Counted from the first letter of the stretch, positions 1-8,810 are shown. The stretch: DNA of 64,000 nt from Clostridium novyi NT (GCF_000014125.1 NC_008593.1:310001-374000), one strand, 5' to 3'. Notes: generated by a model not told the origin, from the letters alone. Program-made: numbers and translations.

Positions 1-874
1 TGTTATTAGAATCACCAATACCACGTCCAACAGCTACAATAATTTCGGCATCTTCAATATTTAAACTTTCATTTTTAAATTGACATATGTCTATAACCTT
101 TGTTTTAGATTTTGGTAAATCAAAGTTGTTACAATTTATTATTTTACCTTTTCTACAGTAGTCAGGTTCCAGGGCCTTCATAATTTTAGGACGAACAGTT
201 GCCATTTGAGGTCTATGATTTGGACACACAATAGTAGCCATTAAGTTTCCACCAAAGGCAGGTCTTGTCTGTTGTAATAATTTTTCTTTAGAATCTATTT
301 CTAAAATTGTGCAATCTGCTGTAAGTCCTGTATTTAATTTAGATGCTATTCTTGGTGCAAGAGAACGACCATATGATGTAGCACCTAGCAATACTATTTC
401 AGGTTTATTATCTTCTATAAGTTTAGATATAGCTAAGGAATATTTTTCGTCACTATAATTAGCGAACTCAGGATTGTCTATACAATATACAATGTCAGCA
501 CCATATGCTATTAAATCCTTGCAACTTTTATCTAAATTTTCTCCTAGTATGATTGCTGAAACTTTTGTATTTAAATCATTAGATAGTTCTTTTGCTTTAC
601 CTAAAAGTTCAAATACAACATCTTCAATTATGCCATTTTTATGTTCTGCAAATACAAAAATTCCAGTGTAAGATGATATATCAACATTTGTAACCGTATC
701 TTTTTTTAGTTCTATAGCATTAAATTTACATACATTTATGCAAGAACCACAAAGAGTGCAGTTATCTTTAATAATAGCTTTTTTATTTTCAATTTCTATA
801 GCCCCAAAAGGACAAGTATTTGCACAAATTTTACATCCTACACATTTGTCCTTTAATATAGTTATACTACTCAT
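1..874 (-). CDS. etfA: Electron transfer flavoprotein alpha subunit with N-terminal ferredoxin domain (partial)
   Basis: Alpha subunit of an electron transfer flavoprotein; it binds FAD and passes electrons between a dehydrogenase and other carriers in the cytoplasm. The ATG at 872-874 follows a GGAGGTAAC-type ribosome site. The first 50 residues form a 2[4Fe-4S] ferredoxin module with cysteines at 11, 14, 17, 21 and 39, 42, 45, 49. The Etf alpha domain follows, with typical stretches GATSYGRSLAPRIA, TRPAFGGN and VGRGIGDSN, the last lying just before the window edge. The 3' end, including most of the FAD domain, is outside the window. It lies 12 bp downstream of etfB and in the same operon as an FAD lactate dehydrogenase. 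A ferredoxin-fused EtfA beside such a dehydrogenase is the arrangement of the electron-confurcating lactate dehydrogenase described in Acetobacterium woodii (LctBCD). Coupling to ferredoxin is inferred from that likeness. Confidence 0.93.
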   Translation of the reverse strand, partial: MSSITILKDKCVGCKICANTCPFGAIEIENKKAIIKDNCTLCGSCINVCKFNAIELKKDTVTNVDISSYTGIFVFAEHKNGIIEDVVFELLGKAKELSNDLNTKVSAIILGENLDKSCKDLIAYGADIVYCIDNPEFANYSDEKYSLAISKLIEDNKPEIVLLGATSYGRSLAPRIASKLNTGLTADCTILEIDSKEKLLQQTRPAFGGNLMATIVCPNHRPQMATVRPKIMKALEPDYCRKGKIINCNNFDLPKSKTKVIDICQFKNESLNIEDAEIIVAVGRGIGDSNN

Positions 875-886
875 ATAAGTTACCTC

Positions 887-1681
887 CTATTTTGAAACTG
901 ATAGCCCCATAGATAATAATTTATCCACTAATTTATCAGCTTGTTCATCTGGATTTCCCTCTATAATTTCGCTGGTTATATCGTACTCAGGTATAAATGT
1001 TTTTACTACTTGAGTTGGAGAACCGTTTAAACCTGTTAAGGTAGTGTCAGCATTTATATCATTTGCAGTTAGCATAGTAACTTTTTTATCAAATGATTCT
1101 CTTAAATTTTTTATAGATGGAAGTCTAGGAACATTTATATCTTCTACAACAGTAATTAAAGCTGGAAGGGTAGATTCTATTATTTCATAACCATTTTCTA
1201 TAAGTCTTTTACATCTTATATATCCATCTTTTAGTTCTTGAATTTCACTTACATATGTTATATATGGGATATTTAGCTTACCAGCAAGACTTGGACCTAC
1301 TTGTGCGGTGTCTCCATCTGTAGCTTGTTTACCACATATTATAAGATCATAATCATTTATATATTTAATTCCCATGGAAAGCGTATAGGCTGTAGCAAGA
1401 GAATCAGCACCAGCAAAAGCTCTATCACTTAAAAGATAAGCTTCATCTACTCCAAGGGACATAGCTTCTTTTAATAAAATTGAGGTATCAGGAATTCCCA
1501 TACTTAGTCCAGTAACTTTACTATTAAATTTATCTTTTATTCTAAGAGCTTCTTCTATGGCAAAGGTGTCAAATGGATTTATAATTGATTTTATACCTTC
1601 TCTAATAATGGTGTTGGTTTCTTTATTCATCTTTACTTCAGTAGTTCCAGGAACTTGTTTAATACATACAATTACGTTCAT
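887..1681 (-). CDS. etfB: Electron transfer flavoprotein beta subunit
   Basis: Beta subunit of the Etf heterodimer; in bifurcating Etfs this subunit carries the FAD that splits or merges electron pairs. The 264-residue length is normal for the family. The N-terminus MNVIVCIKQVPGT, the NPFDTFAIEEALR stretch, and the CGKQATDGDTAQVGPSLA segment are diagnostic of EtfB. The start is an ATG at 1681 preceded by a GGTGATAAA-type site. It sits 8 bp after the lactate dehydrogenase stop and 12 bp before etfA, so the three genes are almost certainly co-transcribed. The gene order dehydrogenase-etfB-etfA differs from the lctB-lctC-lctD order of A. woodii but carries the same parts. Confidence 0.95.
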   Translation of the reverse strand: MNVIVCIKQVPGTTEVKMNKETNTIIREGIKSIINPFDTFAIEEALRIKDKFNSKVTGLSMGIPDTSILLKEAMSLGVDEAYLLSDRAFAGADSLATAYTLSMGIKYINDYDLIICGKQATDGDTAQVGPSLAGKLNIPYITYVSEIQELKDGYIRCKRLIENGYEIIESTLPALITVVEDINVPRLPSIKNLRESFDKKVTMLTANDINADTTLTGLNGSPTQVVKTFIPEYDITSEIIEGNPDEQADKLVDKLLSMGLSVSK

Positions 1682-1689
1682 TTTATCAC

Positions 1690-3258
1690 CTACTCCTCAA
1701 AAAGATTTCCGCAATTTAATCTATTATAAGGGTCAAATAAAAGTTTTAAAGATTTCATTTCTTTTAGCCCTGAGATACCTACCATTTGCTTAAATAAAGA
1801 AGTTTTTAGTTTACCTACACCATGTTCAGCAGAGATAGTTCCTCCCATAGAAACAATTTTTTCTGCCCAAGAATTGTAAAGTTCTTTTCCTTTTCTATAA
1901 TCATCCATATTTTTAGGAATTATGTTTACATGAAGATGATTATCTCCTATATGTCCAAAAATAACTGATTCTAAATTAGAATCTTCTAATGTTTTATTGT
2001 ATAATTTCATAACTTCTTTTAGTTTTGAGTTAGGAACTGCCATATCTGTACCAAGCTTTGTAAGAGAAGGATATTCCTTTCTTATCTCATCTATAAGAAG
2101 ATTTACGGATTCTGGAATAGCATGTCTAAAGAAATGAAGTTGTTCTTCTGATTGTGCATTTGTAGCAACCCAGGTGTTAGCTTCATCTCCACCACAATTT
2201 TCCATTAGTTTTCCTACTTTAAGAAGTGTATCTAGATTTTTATTATTGTTTATATCATGATATTCACTGTATATTGCTGTATGAAAATTTTCAGGTAAAT
2301 CCAGAAGTTTCTCAAAAGCTGGATTTTTTTCTTTTTCTTTTCTTATCAAGTTTAAAGCGTTATTATTAAAAAATTCTATAGCTGCAGGATTTAAATTTTC
2401 TCGAAGAGATTCAACGAAGTTTAAAGATTTTTCCTCAGAATCGAAGAATGCTGTTACGCCATATATTGATTTAGGTTTTTTTAAAAGTTTTAGCTGAATT
2501 TCTGTAATAATTCCAAGAGTTCCTTCAGAACCTATGAAAAGATCTATTAAATCCATGTTTTCCATTGAATAATATCCTGAAGCGTTTTTAACTTTTGGCA
2601 TAAAGTATTTAGGAATATATCCTTCAATAACCTGTCCAGAATCTGTAGTTATTGAAAATTTGCCATTTTTTATTTTGCTTTCCCCACGCTTAATAGAAAA
2701 GGTATCTCCATTGACTAAGACAACTTTTAATCCTTCTACGTAATTTCTAGTTGAACCATATTTAAAGGAACATGCTCCAGAAGCATTACATGCAACCATT
2801 CCACCTATAGCAGCTGTTGATTCTGTAGGATCAGGAGAAAAGAAAAATTCATCTGAAGATTGAAATTGTTTTAGTGAATTTAAGGAATTTTCATCCCAAT
2901 TTTTAGTGTCAAAATTTTTAGCTTGTAAGGTATTTCTTAGTTTACACAGTATAACACCTGGTTCAACTGTAACTAAAAAAGTATTTAAATTTTTGTCATA
3001 ACTTAGAGATTTTATATTGTCCATTTTACTCAAATTTAGTATATGACCATTTTTAGGTACTGCACCAGCGGTAATGCCTGTACGTGCCCCTTGTACGGTT
3101 ACTGGTGTTTTAGTATTATTTAGGTATAACAGTATATCTTTTATTTCCTGTTCGTTTTTAGGAAATGAAATAGATTCTGCTGAACCAATTTTTCGGGATT
3201 CATCTCGAAGATAATCTTGATGTTCCTTACGCAACTTTTTTATGAGAATATTTCCCAT
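1690..3258 (-). CDS. FAD-linked lactate (2-hydroxyacid) dehydrogenase, GlcD/LctD type
   Basis: Flavoprotein oxidising a 2-hydroxyacid, most likely D-lactate to pyruvate. The N-terminal FAD-binding PCMH domain contains QGARTGITAGAVP (about residues 57-69) and DPTESTAAIGGMVACNASG (about 142-160). The C-terminal FAD-oxidase domain contains FGHIGDNHLHVN and ends with SAEHGVGKLK. At 522 residues it is longer than the roughly 460-residue GlcD/LctD proteins. The ATG at 3258 follows an AGGGGGAA ribosome site. It is the first gene of an operon with etfB and ferredoxin-fused etfA, which argues that its electron acceptor is the Etf. No lactate permease or racemase is visible, but the operon runs out of the window. 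Substrate is inferred from gene context; glycolate or another 2-hydroxyacid cannot be excluded. Confidence 0.85.
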   Translation of the reverse strand: MGNILIKKLRKEHQDYLRDESRKIGSAESISFPKNEQEIKDILLYLNNTKTPVTVQGARTGITAGAVPKNGHILNLSKMDNIKSLSYDKNLNTFLVTVEPGVILCKLRNTLQAKNFDTKNWDENSLNSLKQFQSSDEFFFSPDPTESTAAIGGMVACNASGACSFKYGSTRNYVEGLKVVLVNGDTFSIKRGESKIKNGKFSITTDSGQVIEGYIPKYFMPKVKNASGYYSMENMDLIDLFIGSEGTLGIITEIQLKLLKKPKSIYGVTAFFDSEEKSLNFVESLRENLNPAAIEFFNNNALNLIRKEKEKNPAFEKLLDLPENFHTAIYSEYHDINNNKNLDTLLKVGKLMENCGGDEANTWVATNAQSEEQLHFFRHAIPESVNLLIDEIRKEYPSLTKLGTDMAVPNSKLKEVMKLYNKTLEDSNLESVIFGHIGDNHLHVNIIPKNMDDYRKGKELYNSWAEKIVSMGGTISAEHGVGKLKTSLFKQMVGISGLKEMKSLKLLFDPYNRLNCGNLFEE

Positions 3259-3328
3259 TTGAAATTTCCCCCTTTTTGTAGTAATTTAAATATTAAAATA
3301 AACCAAAATGGTAATAAAAATACAATTT

Positions 3329-3351
3329 GAAATTAAGTATAACTTAATTTC
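3329..3351. promoter_or_regulatory. Perfect palindrome in the divergent lactate dehydrogenase / kinase promoter region
   Basis: Two perfect 10-base arms, GAAATTAAGT and ACTTAATTTC, are separated by ATA. The site lies in the 216-bp gap between the divergent dehydrogenase operon and the histidine kinase gene. A second short palindrome, ACCA-AAA-TGGT, lies at 3302-3312, closer to the dehydrogenase start. As no gene ends here, an operator is more likely than a terminator. The binding protein is unknown. Confidence 0.45.
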
Positions 3352-3474
3352 ATTATTTTTAAAAGTTTTATGGAAATATTTATATAATTTTTTTAAAAAA
3401 TAATGGCAATTATTATAAAATAATTAATATTTTATTCGAGTATTGTTTTATCTAGGATTTTAAGGAGACTTAAT

Positions 3475-5136
3475 ATGTATAGAAGTGATAAAGATATAGT
3501 TAACGAAAGACAGTTTTTAGATGAAGATGGACTATTTTATAAGAATTTAATGAAAATATTACCGGATGCAATATTTTTAGAGAAAAATGAAAAGTTTATA
3601 TTTGCAAATGATGAGGCAATTAAACTTTTAGGTGGAATAGATAAGAAGGATATTTTGGGAAAAAGTGTAATGGAATTTTTAGATGAAAAATTTCAAAAAA
3701 CTGAAGAAGAATTATATGGAGAGACCGTAGAAAGTGATAAAGAAGCTACAAGGGAAAAAAGAATTGTAAAACTAAATGGAGAAGTTATAGATGTTGAAGT
3801 AAAGTCTATGTATTTTTCACCAGAAGAAAGTTATGAAGATAAAATCAAGATAGTAATAGTTAGAGATATAACTAAAAGAAAAAAATATGAAAAGGCATTG
3901 AAAGAAAGTGAGTGTTTACACAGAAAACTTACGGAATTACTTCCAATGGCTGTGTGTATTTATGATTATGGTAAGATAGAATTTGCAAATAAAAAGTGTG
4001 CAGATATTCTTGGAGTAAAAGATAAGGATGAACTAATAAATAAAAGTGCTTTTGATTTTATATATGAAAAAAATATAGAGTCTTCAAAAGTACAGTTAAA
4101 AAAAATCGAGGATCATGCAGATAAGATATTACCTCCATTTCACAATAGGGCAATTTGCGTAAATGGAAATGTTATAGATATAGAAACTTGGTCTACAACC
4201 TTATGTGATGAAACTGGAGTTAAAATTCTCACAGTATTTAGGGATATAACGGAATACTTGCAATTACAAAAAATAAAACAAAAAGCAGAGGAAAATAGAA
4301 TTCTATTAGAAAAAGAAAGGGAATTTAATAGAATCCGAACAGAGTTTTTTGCAAATTTGTCTCATGAGTTAAAGACACCTTTAAATATAATTTTAGGATC
4401 TCAACAATTATTGAGTTTGTATTTACAAAACTTAGATGAGTGTAATGTTAATTCACAAAAAATAAAGCAGAATTTAAAAATATTAAAGCAAAATAGCAAT
4501 AGATTACTCAGACTTATTAACAATATAATAGATATTACAATAATAAATTCAGGACTTTTTGCAATGAATTTAAAAAACCGAAACATAGTAAGTATAATAG
4601 AGGATATAACTCTTTCTGTAGTAGATTATGCTAAAAATAAAGATATAAAAGTTATATTTGATACAGATACTGAAGAGAAAATAACACTTTGTGATGAGGA
4701 AAAAATAGAAAGAATAATATTAAACTTATTATCTAATGCTGTTAAATTTACTCCTAAAGGTGGAAAAATAAAAGTTAATATACATGATGATGGAGACAAG
4801 TTAAGAATTACTGTAAGGGATAATGGAATAGGAATACCAGAGGATAAAATACATATGATATTTGATAGGTTCACTCAGGTGGATAAATCATTTACTAGAA
4901 GTACAGAAGGTAGTGGAATAGGTCTTTATCTAGTTAAAGCTCTAGTTGAGATGCATAATGGAAAGGTAAGTGTAGAAAGCGTATATGGAAAGGGCAGTGA
5001 ATTTATAATAGATTTACCGGTAAAAGTGGGAGATTATAAAGAGTGTTTTGATGAAAAAGATGATTTTAATACTACTCTAAAAGAAGATAAATTAAAGAAA
5101 GCTGAAATTGAATTTTCAGATATATACAATATTTAG
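3475..5136 (+). CDS. Cytoplasmic sensor histidine kinase with two PAS domains
   Basis: Senses an unknown signal and autophosphorylates on His. The 553-residue protein has no membrane segment, so it should be soluble. PAS domain 1 spans about residues 24-137 (PDAIFLEKNEKFIFANDEA), PAS domain 2 about 148-262 (LPMAVCIYDYGKIEFANKK), each ending in RDIT. The H-box is NLSHELKTPLN with the phospho-acceptor at His297; the N-box is LLSNAVKFTP with Asn421; the G boxes are DNGIGIP (449-455) and GSGIGLYLV (479-487). All catalytic motifs are intact. There is an AAGGAGA site before the ATG. No response regulator gene is adjacent, so it is an orphan kinase; soluble PAS orphan kinases in clostridia often phosphorylate Spo0A, but nothing here shows that. 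It is divergent from the lactate operon and could sense redox or flavin state. Confidence 0.9.
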   Translation: MYRSDKDIVNERQFLDEDGLFYKNLMKILPDAIFLEKNEKFIFANDEAIKLLGGIDKKDILGKSVMEFLDEKFQKTEEELYGETVESDKEATREKRIVKLNGEVIDVEVKSMYFSPEESYEDKIKIVIVRDITKRKKYEKALKESECLHRKLTELLPMAVCIYDYGKIEFANKKCADILGVKDKDELINKSAFDFIYEKNIESSKVQLKKIEDHADKILPPFHNRAICVNGNVIDIETWSTTLCDETGVKILTVFRDITEYLQLQKIKQKAEENRILLEKEREFNRIRTEFFANLSHELKTPLNIILGSQQLLSLYLQNLDECNVNSQKIKQNLKILKQNSNRLLRLINNIIDITIINSGLFAMNLKNRNIVSIIEDITLSVVDYAKNKDIKVIFDTDTEEKITLCDEEKIERIILNLLSNAVKFTPKGGKIKVNIHDDGDKLRITVRDNGIGIPEDKIHMIFDRFTQVDKSFTRSTEGSGIGLYLVKALVEMHNGKVSVESVYGKGSEFIIDLPVKVGDYKECFDEKDDFNTTLKEDKLKKAEIEFSDIYNI

Positions 5137-5138
5137 TA

Positions 5139-5186
5139 TAAGAAAAGTCTTTGATTATGTTAAATCAAAGACTTTTCTTATTATTA
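5139..5186. terminator. Bidirectional terminator between kinase and dihydrofolate reductase genes
   Basis: An 18-bp perfect stem (5139-5156 with 5163-5180), 6-base loop, and T/A-rich flanks on both sides. It sits between convergent genes and overlaps the last bases of the dihydrofolate reductase gene. Confidence 0.88.
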
Positions 5187-5677
5187 ATTCTATTTAATAT
5201 TAAAAAAGTATGATTGTATACATTTTTTTCATCTGTAATTCCTTGAATTTCTTTTGTTGTATTCCAGTCATATCTATTTATGTTTGGAAAAAAAGTATCT
5301 CCAATAAAGTTATGATGGATTTTAGTCATATAAATTTTTTCGGTATATGGAAGTAGTAGAGAAAAAATTTCACCACCACCTATAACAAAATATTCTTTTT
5401 TATCATTTATAATTGGTTTTAACATATCTATTTTATTGATAATTTCAACATTGGAATCTTTCATATTAAAATTTTTATTTTTAGTTAAAATTATATGTTT
5501 TCTACCAGGGAGTAACGCTTTTAGAGATTGAAAAGTTTTGCGTCCCATAATCATAGTTTTACTTTCAGTCAAAGTAACTTTTTTAAAATATTTTAAATCA
5601 TTTGGAAGGTGCCATGGGAGAGAATGATCTTTACCTATAACATTGTTTTTTCCAATTGCAACTACAATACTTAACAT
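5165..5677 (-). CDS. folA: Dihydrofolate reductase
   Basis: Reduces dihydrofolate to tetrahydrofolate with NADPH, feeding thymidylate, purine and methionine synthesis. The 170-residue length is typical. The N-terminal MLSIVVAIGKNNVIGKDHSLPW stretch places the substrate-binding acid at Asp27 in the NDLKYFKK helix, as in the E. coli enzyme. The MGRKTFQSL and VIGGGEIF motifs are the NADPH-binding signatures. There is a GGAGCG-type site upstream of the ATG at 5677. No thyA is adjacent. The next gene upstream on the same strand is a DUF441 protein 45 bp away, and the two may share a transcript. The 3' end overlaps the shared terminator. Confidence 0.95.
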   Translation of the reverse strand: MLSIVVAIGKNNVIGKDHSLPWHLPNDLKYFKKVTLTESKTMIMGRKTFQSLKALLPGRKHIILTKNKNFNMKDSNVEIINKIDMLKPIINDKKEYFVIGGGEIFSLLLPYTEKIYMTKIHHNFIGDTFFPNINRYDWNTTKEIQGITDEKNVYNHTFLILNRINNKKSL

Positions 5678-5722
5678 ATATTTTCGCTCCTATACAAAAG
5701 TTTTAAATTTATTATATAGTAT

Positions 5723-6184
5723 TTAACAGTTATTTTTAAATATTAAATTAATAATAAATACAACTTCATAGGCGATACCTGATGCAATTAAAGGACCCAC
5801 GGGAACTCCGCCGAGAAGTGATACACCTACTATAGAGCCAAGAATAATTCCAGTTAAAGTATCTGTACTTCCCTTTAAAAATCCAACTCCTTTTGAAGCT
5901 AAAACTGCCACTATAGCTCCACACAAAAAGCAAACAATTCCCTTTAAATTAAATGCGTTTTTTATGTTTTCAGTAAACTCAGGATTTTTAATTATAGGTA
6001 TAAGCATCCATATCATAAGAAATGTCATTCCTAAATTCATAAAGTGATTTTCCATAAAAGTAATGCATTTTTCTGTATTAAAAAAAGATATGAATAGCAT
6101 AACTATGGTTGCAATTCCTAGACTTTTATTTTTGCTTATAAAGGATAAAAACATTAATATTAATAAAATAATTTTAGATGACAT
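5723..6184 (-). CDS. DUF441 / UPF0756 family membrane protein
   Basis: Small integral membrane protein of 153 residues with about four or five hydrophobic segments. The C-terminal half carries the glycine-rich stretches GAIVAVLASKGVGFL and GSIVGVSLLGGVPVGPLIASG, which are typical of the UPF0756 (YeaL/YtwI) family. No function is established for the family. The start at 6184 has a GGAGATC ribosome site. It is transcribed away from the methionine promoter and toward folA, with 45 bp between them. No catalytic residues are apparent. The family call is firm; a role cannot be inferred from the neighbours. Confidence 0.85.
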   Translation of the reverse strand: MSSKIILLILMFLSFISKNKSLGIATIVMLFISFFNTEKCITFMENHFMNLGMTFLMIWMLIPIIKNPEFTENIKNAFNLKGIVCFLCGAIVAVLASKGVGFLKGSTDTLTGIILGSIVGVSLLGGVPVGPLIASGIAYEVVFIINLIFKNNC

Positions 6185-6241
6185 GATAGATCTCCTAAAT
6201 ATTTCTATAATTTATAATACTAATTTTTTTATGTTTTGCTA

Positions 6242-6270
6242 TTGACACACCCAAAAATGAAGTGTAAAAT
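6242..6270 (+). promoter_or_regulatory. Sigma-A type promoter of the methionine operon
   Basis: TTGACA at 6242-6247 and TAAAAT at 6265-6270 with a 17-base spacer. Transcription would start near 6277, about 25 bases before the SAM-I aptamer. Confidence 0.8.
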
Positions 6271-6300
6271 AGACTTTAAAATTGAATATAAATTGATAAA

Positions 6301-6410
6301 TCTTATCAAGAGTGGTTGAGGGACTGGCCCTATGAAACCCGGCAACAACTAATTTTCATTTAAATTAGTAATGTGCTAATTCCAGCAGGAAATTTTCCTG
6401 AAAGATAAGA
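6301..6410 (+). promoter_or_regulatory. SAM-I (S-box) riboswitch aptamer
   Basis: Closing helix P1 is TCTTATC (6301-6307) with GATAAGA (6404-6410). The conserved core AGAGTGGTTGAGGGACTGG, the segment ATGAAACCCGGCAAC, and the stem with AATGTGCTAATTCCAGCAG match the S-box consensus. With SAM bound, the downstream terminator at 6444-6477 should form and shut off metY-metA. The gene context, methionine synthesis, fits exactly. Confidence 0.96.
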
Positions 6411-6443
6411 GGTGTATTTTAGAATATATAATTTAGATTTTAT

Positions 6444-6477
6444 AATCGCTTCTTATTTTTTAAGAAGCGATTTTTTT
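6444..6477 (+). terminator. Riboswitch-controlled terminator
   Basis: A 12-bp stem (6444-6455 with 6461-6472), TTTTT loop, and a run of seven T at 6471-6477, directly after the SAM-I aptamer and 27 bases before metY. It is the expression platform of the riboswitch. Confidence 0.93.
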
Positions 6478-6503
6478 AATATAAATAAAAAGGGGGAAAT
6501 AAA

Positions 6504-7781
6504 ATGAATAATTGGAAAAAGGGGACTATATGTATACAAGGAGGATATACTCCAAAGTCTGGGGAACCAAGAGTACTTCCAATATATCAAAGTACAACTT
6601 ACAAATACAACGATCCGGATGAAGTTGCAGCGTTATTTGATTTAAAAGCTGAGGGTCATATGTATTCAAGAATAAGCAATCCAACTGTAGCTGCTTTTGA
6701 AGAGAAGATAGCAGCACTTGAAGGGGGCGTTGGTGCTTTAGCTGTAGCATCAGGTCAATCAGCAAGTACACTCTCAATATTAAACGTGTGTAAAAGTGGG
6801 GAACATGTTGTTGCTGCATCAACTTTATATGGAGGGACATATTCACTATTTTCAACAACATTAAAGAAATTTGGTATAGACGTAACTTTTGTAGATCCTG
6901 AAGCTACAGAAGAAGAAATTTTAAAAAATTGCAGAGAAAATACTAAAGCTGTTTTTGGAGAAACAATAGGAAATCCGGGATTAAACGTATTAGATTTTGA
7001 GAAGTTTTCAAATGTAGCAAAAAAGATTAAAGCACCTTTTATTGTTGATAACACAATAGCAACACCGTATCTTTGTAATCCACTAAAACTAGGGGCAAAT
7101 GTAGTTGTACATTCAGCTACCAAGTATATAGATGGTCATGCAACAACTGTAGGTGGAGTTATTATAGATGGGGGAAATTTTGATTGGAATAATGGTAGAT
7201 TTCCTGATTTTACTGAACCAGATCCAAGTTATCACGGTATTAAATATACTGAAACTTTTGGAGATAGTGCTTATATTGTAAAGGCAAGAGTTCAACTTTT
7301 AAGGGATTTAGGAGTTTGTACTAGTCCATTTAATGCTTTTTTATTTAGTCTTGGTCTTGAAACACTACATCTTAGAATGGAAAGACATAGCGATAATGCT
7401 ATAAAACTTGGTAGATTTTTAGAAAAACATAGTAAAGTTAGTTGGGTAAGTTATCCACTACTTGAAAGCCATTCAACTTATGAAACTGCAAAAAAATATC
7501 TGCCAAAGGGAGCTAGTGGAATTTTAACATTTGGAGTTAAAGGTGGAGTTGAAGCTGGAAAACAATTTATAAGAAATCTTAAATTAGCTGCACTTGTTGT
7601 ACATTTAGGAGATGCTAGAACTTCCGTACTTCATCCAGCAAGTACAACACATAGACAACTTACAGAAGAAGAACAATTATCAGCAGGGGTTACTCCTGAT
7701 TTAATAAGAGTATCTGTTGGAATTGAGGATATAGAGGATATAATAGAAGATTTCGACCAAGCATTAAATAACATTAAGTAA
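6504..7781 (+). CDS. metY: O-acetylhomoserine sulfhydrylase (aminocarboxypropyltransferase)
   Basis: PLP enzyme that makes homocysteine directly from O-acetylhomoserine and sulfide. The 425-residue length and the motifs of the Cys/Met-metabolism PLP family are present: YSRISNPTVAAFE, GETIGNPGLNVLD, and the PLP lysine Lys207 in HSATKYIDGH. The HPASTTHRQL motif near residue 380 is typical of MetY. The ATG follows an AAGGGGGAA ribosome site. It is the first gene after the SAM-I riboswitch and 18 bp before metA, so the pair is an operon shut off by SAM. The partner MetA is predicted to make O-acetylhomoserine, the substrate used here, so the two genes form a consistent direct-sulfhydrylation route. 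Confidence 0.95.
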   Translation: MNNWKKGTICIQGGYTPKSGEPRVLPIYQSTTYKYNDPDEVAALFDLKAEGHMYSRISNPTVAAFEEKIAALEGGVGALAVASGQSASTLSILNVCKSGEHVVAASTLYGGTYSLFSTTLKKFGIDVTFVDPEATEEEILKNCRENTKAVFGETIGNPGLNVLDFEKFSNVAKKIKAPFIVDNTIATPYLCNPLKLGANVVVHSATKYIDGHATTVGGVIIDGGNFDWNNGRFPDFTEPDPSYHGIKYTETFGDSAYIVKARVQLLRDLGVCTSPFNAFLFSLGLETLHLRMERHSDNAIKLGRFLEKHSKVSWVSYPLLESHSTYETAKKYLPKGASGILTFGVKGGVEAGKQFIRNLKLAALVVHLGDARTSVLHPASTTHRQLTEEEQLSAGVTPDLIRVSVGIEDIEDIIEDFDQALNNIK

Positions 7782-7799
7782 TGAAAGGACGGGATAAGA

Positions 7800-8708
7800 A
7801 TGCCTATAATAATACCTGAAAATTTACCAGCAAGTAATACTCTTACTGGAGAGAATATATTTGTTATGCATGAGGCTAGAGCATTAAGTCAAGATATAAG
7901 ACCGTTGAAAATACTGATTTTAAACTTAATGCCACAAAAGATCCAAACAGAAACTCAACTTTTAAGACTGCTTGGAAATACTCCATTGCAAGTGGATGTA
8001 AGATTACTACACATAGAATCTCATGAATCTAAAAATACATCAAAAGAGCATTTACTTAGATTTTATGAAACTTTTGATGATGTAAAAGATGAAAAATTTG
8101 ATGGAATGATAATAACAGGCGCTCCAGTTGAAACTTTAGAATATGAAGAAGTTGATTACTGGGAAGAACTAAAGAGAATAATGGAGTTTTCAGTTACAAA
8201 TGTAACATCTACATTACACATATGTTGGGGCGCGCAAGCAGGATTATATTATCATTATGGAATACCTAAACATAGATTAAAAAAGAAAATGTTTGGAGTA
8301 TTTAAACATACATTAAATAAAGATGGAGTAAAACTATTAAGAGGATTTGATAACGAGTTTTATGTACCACATTCAAGACATACAGAAGTTTTAAGAGAAG
8401 ATATACTTAAAATTCCAGAACTTAAAATTTTATCAGAGTCAGAGGAATCAGGTTTATATATAGTAGCAACAAAAGAGGCTAAACAAATATTTGTAATGGG
8501 ACATTCAGAATATGACCCTGGTAGCTTGAAGTGGGAATATGATAGAGACAGTGCAAAGGGAATGGATATTGATGTTCCTAAAAATTATTATCCAAATGAT
8601 GATCCAACAAAAGAACCTATTGTAAGATGGAGATCTCATGCTAATTTACTATTTTCAAATTGGCTAAATTATTATGTATATCAAGAAACACCATATGAAC
8701 ATAAATAA
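7800..8708 (+). CDS. metA: Homoserine O-acetyltransferase (MetA family)
   Basis: Activates homoserine at the first committed step of methionine synthesis. The 302-residue protein has the catalytic Cys142 ([15 protein letters not shown]), His235 and Glu237 (MGHSEYD) of the MetA family. Residue 111, which decides acyl-CoA choice in this family, is Glu ([15 protein letters not shown]). Glu111 is found in the acetyl-CoA users such as Bacillus cereus MetA, whereas Gly111 gives succinyl-CoA use as in E. coli. I therefore call it an acetyltransferase, in agreement with the upstream metY. The ATG follows an AAAGGACGG site 18 bp after metY. Its natural terminator hairpin, about 74 bp downstream, was hit by an insertion sequence. 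Confidence 0.95.
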   Translation: MPIIIPENLPASNTLTGENIFVMHEARALSQDIRPLKILILNLMPQKIQTETQLLRLLGNTPLQVDVRLLHIESHESKNTSKEHLLRFYETFDDVKDEKFDGMIITGAPVETLEYEEVDYWEELKRIMEFSVTNVTSTLHICWGAQAGLYYHYGIPKHRLKKKMFGVFKHTLNKDGVKLLRGFDNEFYVPHSRHTEVLREDILKIPELKILSESEESGLYIVATKEAKQIFVMGHSEYDPGSLKWEYDRDSAKGMDIDVPKNYYPNDDPTKEPIVRWRSHANLLFSNWLNYYVYQETPYEHK

Positions 8709-8781
8709 GTATTATAGGGTATTATAATGTATAAAAAATTAGTGGGGGCTATTTTTAAAAATATATTATAAAGAAATTAAA

Positions 8782-8810
8782 AGGGTAAGCTTTTTATTAA
8801 AGCTTACCCT
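8782..8810. repeat. 29-bp palindromic duplication, left copy (former metA terminator stem)
   Basis: The 12-base arms AGGGTAAGCTTT and AAAGCTTACCCT flank a TTATT loop. An identical 29-bp copy is at 10422-10450, on the other side of the insertion sequence. This left copy lacks a T run after the stem because IS sequence begins at 8811. Together the copies read as a target duplication of the metA terminator. Confidence 0.85.

Noticed and set aside
474..671. Plus-strand open frame of 65 codons
   Set aside because: It is antisense to etfA, whose frame is intact and family-like there.
3329..3351. The 23-base palindrome as a terminator
   Set aside because: It lies between two divergent gene starts, where no transcript should end.
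6063..6245. Plus-strand open frame of 60 codons ending at the methionine promoter
   Set aside because: It overlaps the start of the DUF441 gene on the other strand and has no ribosome site.
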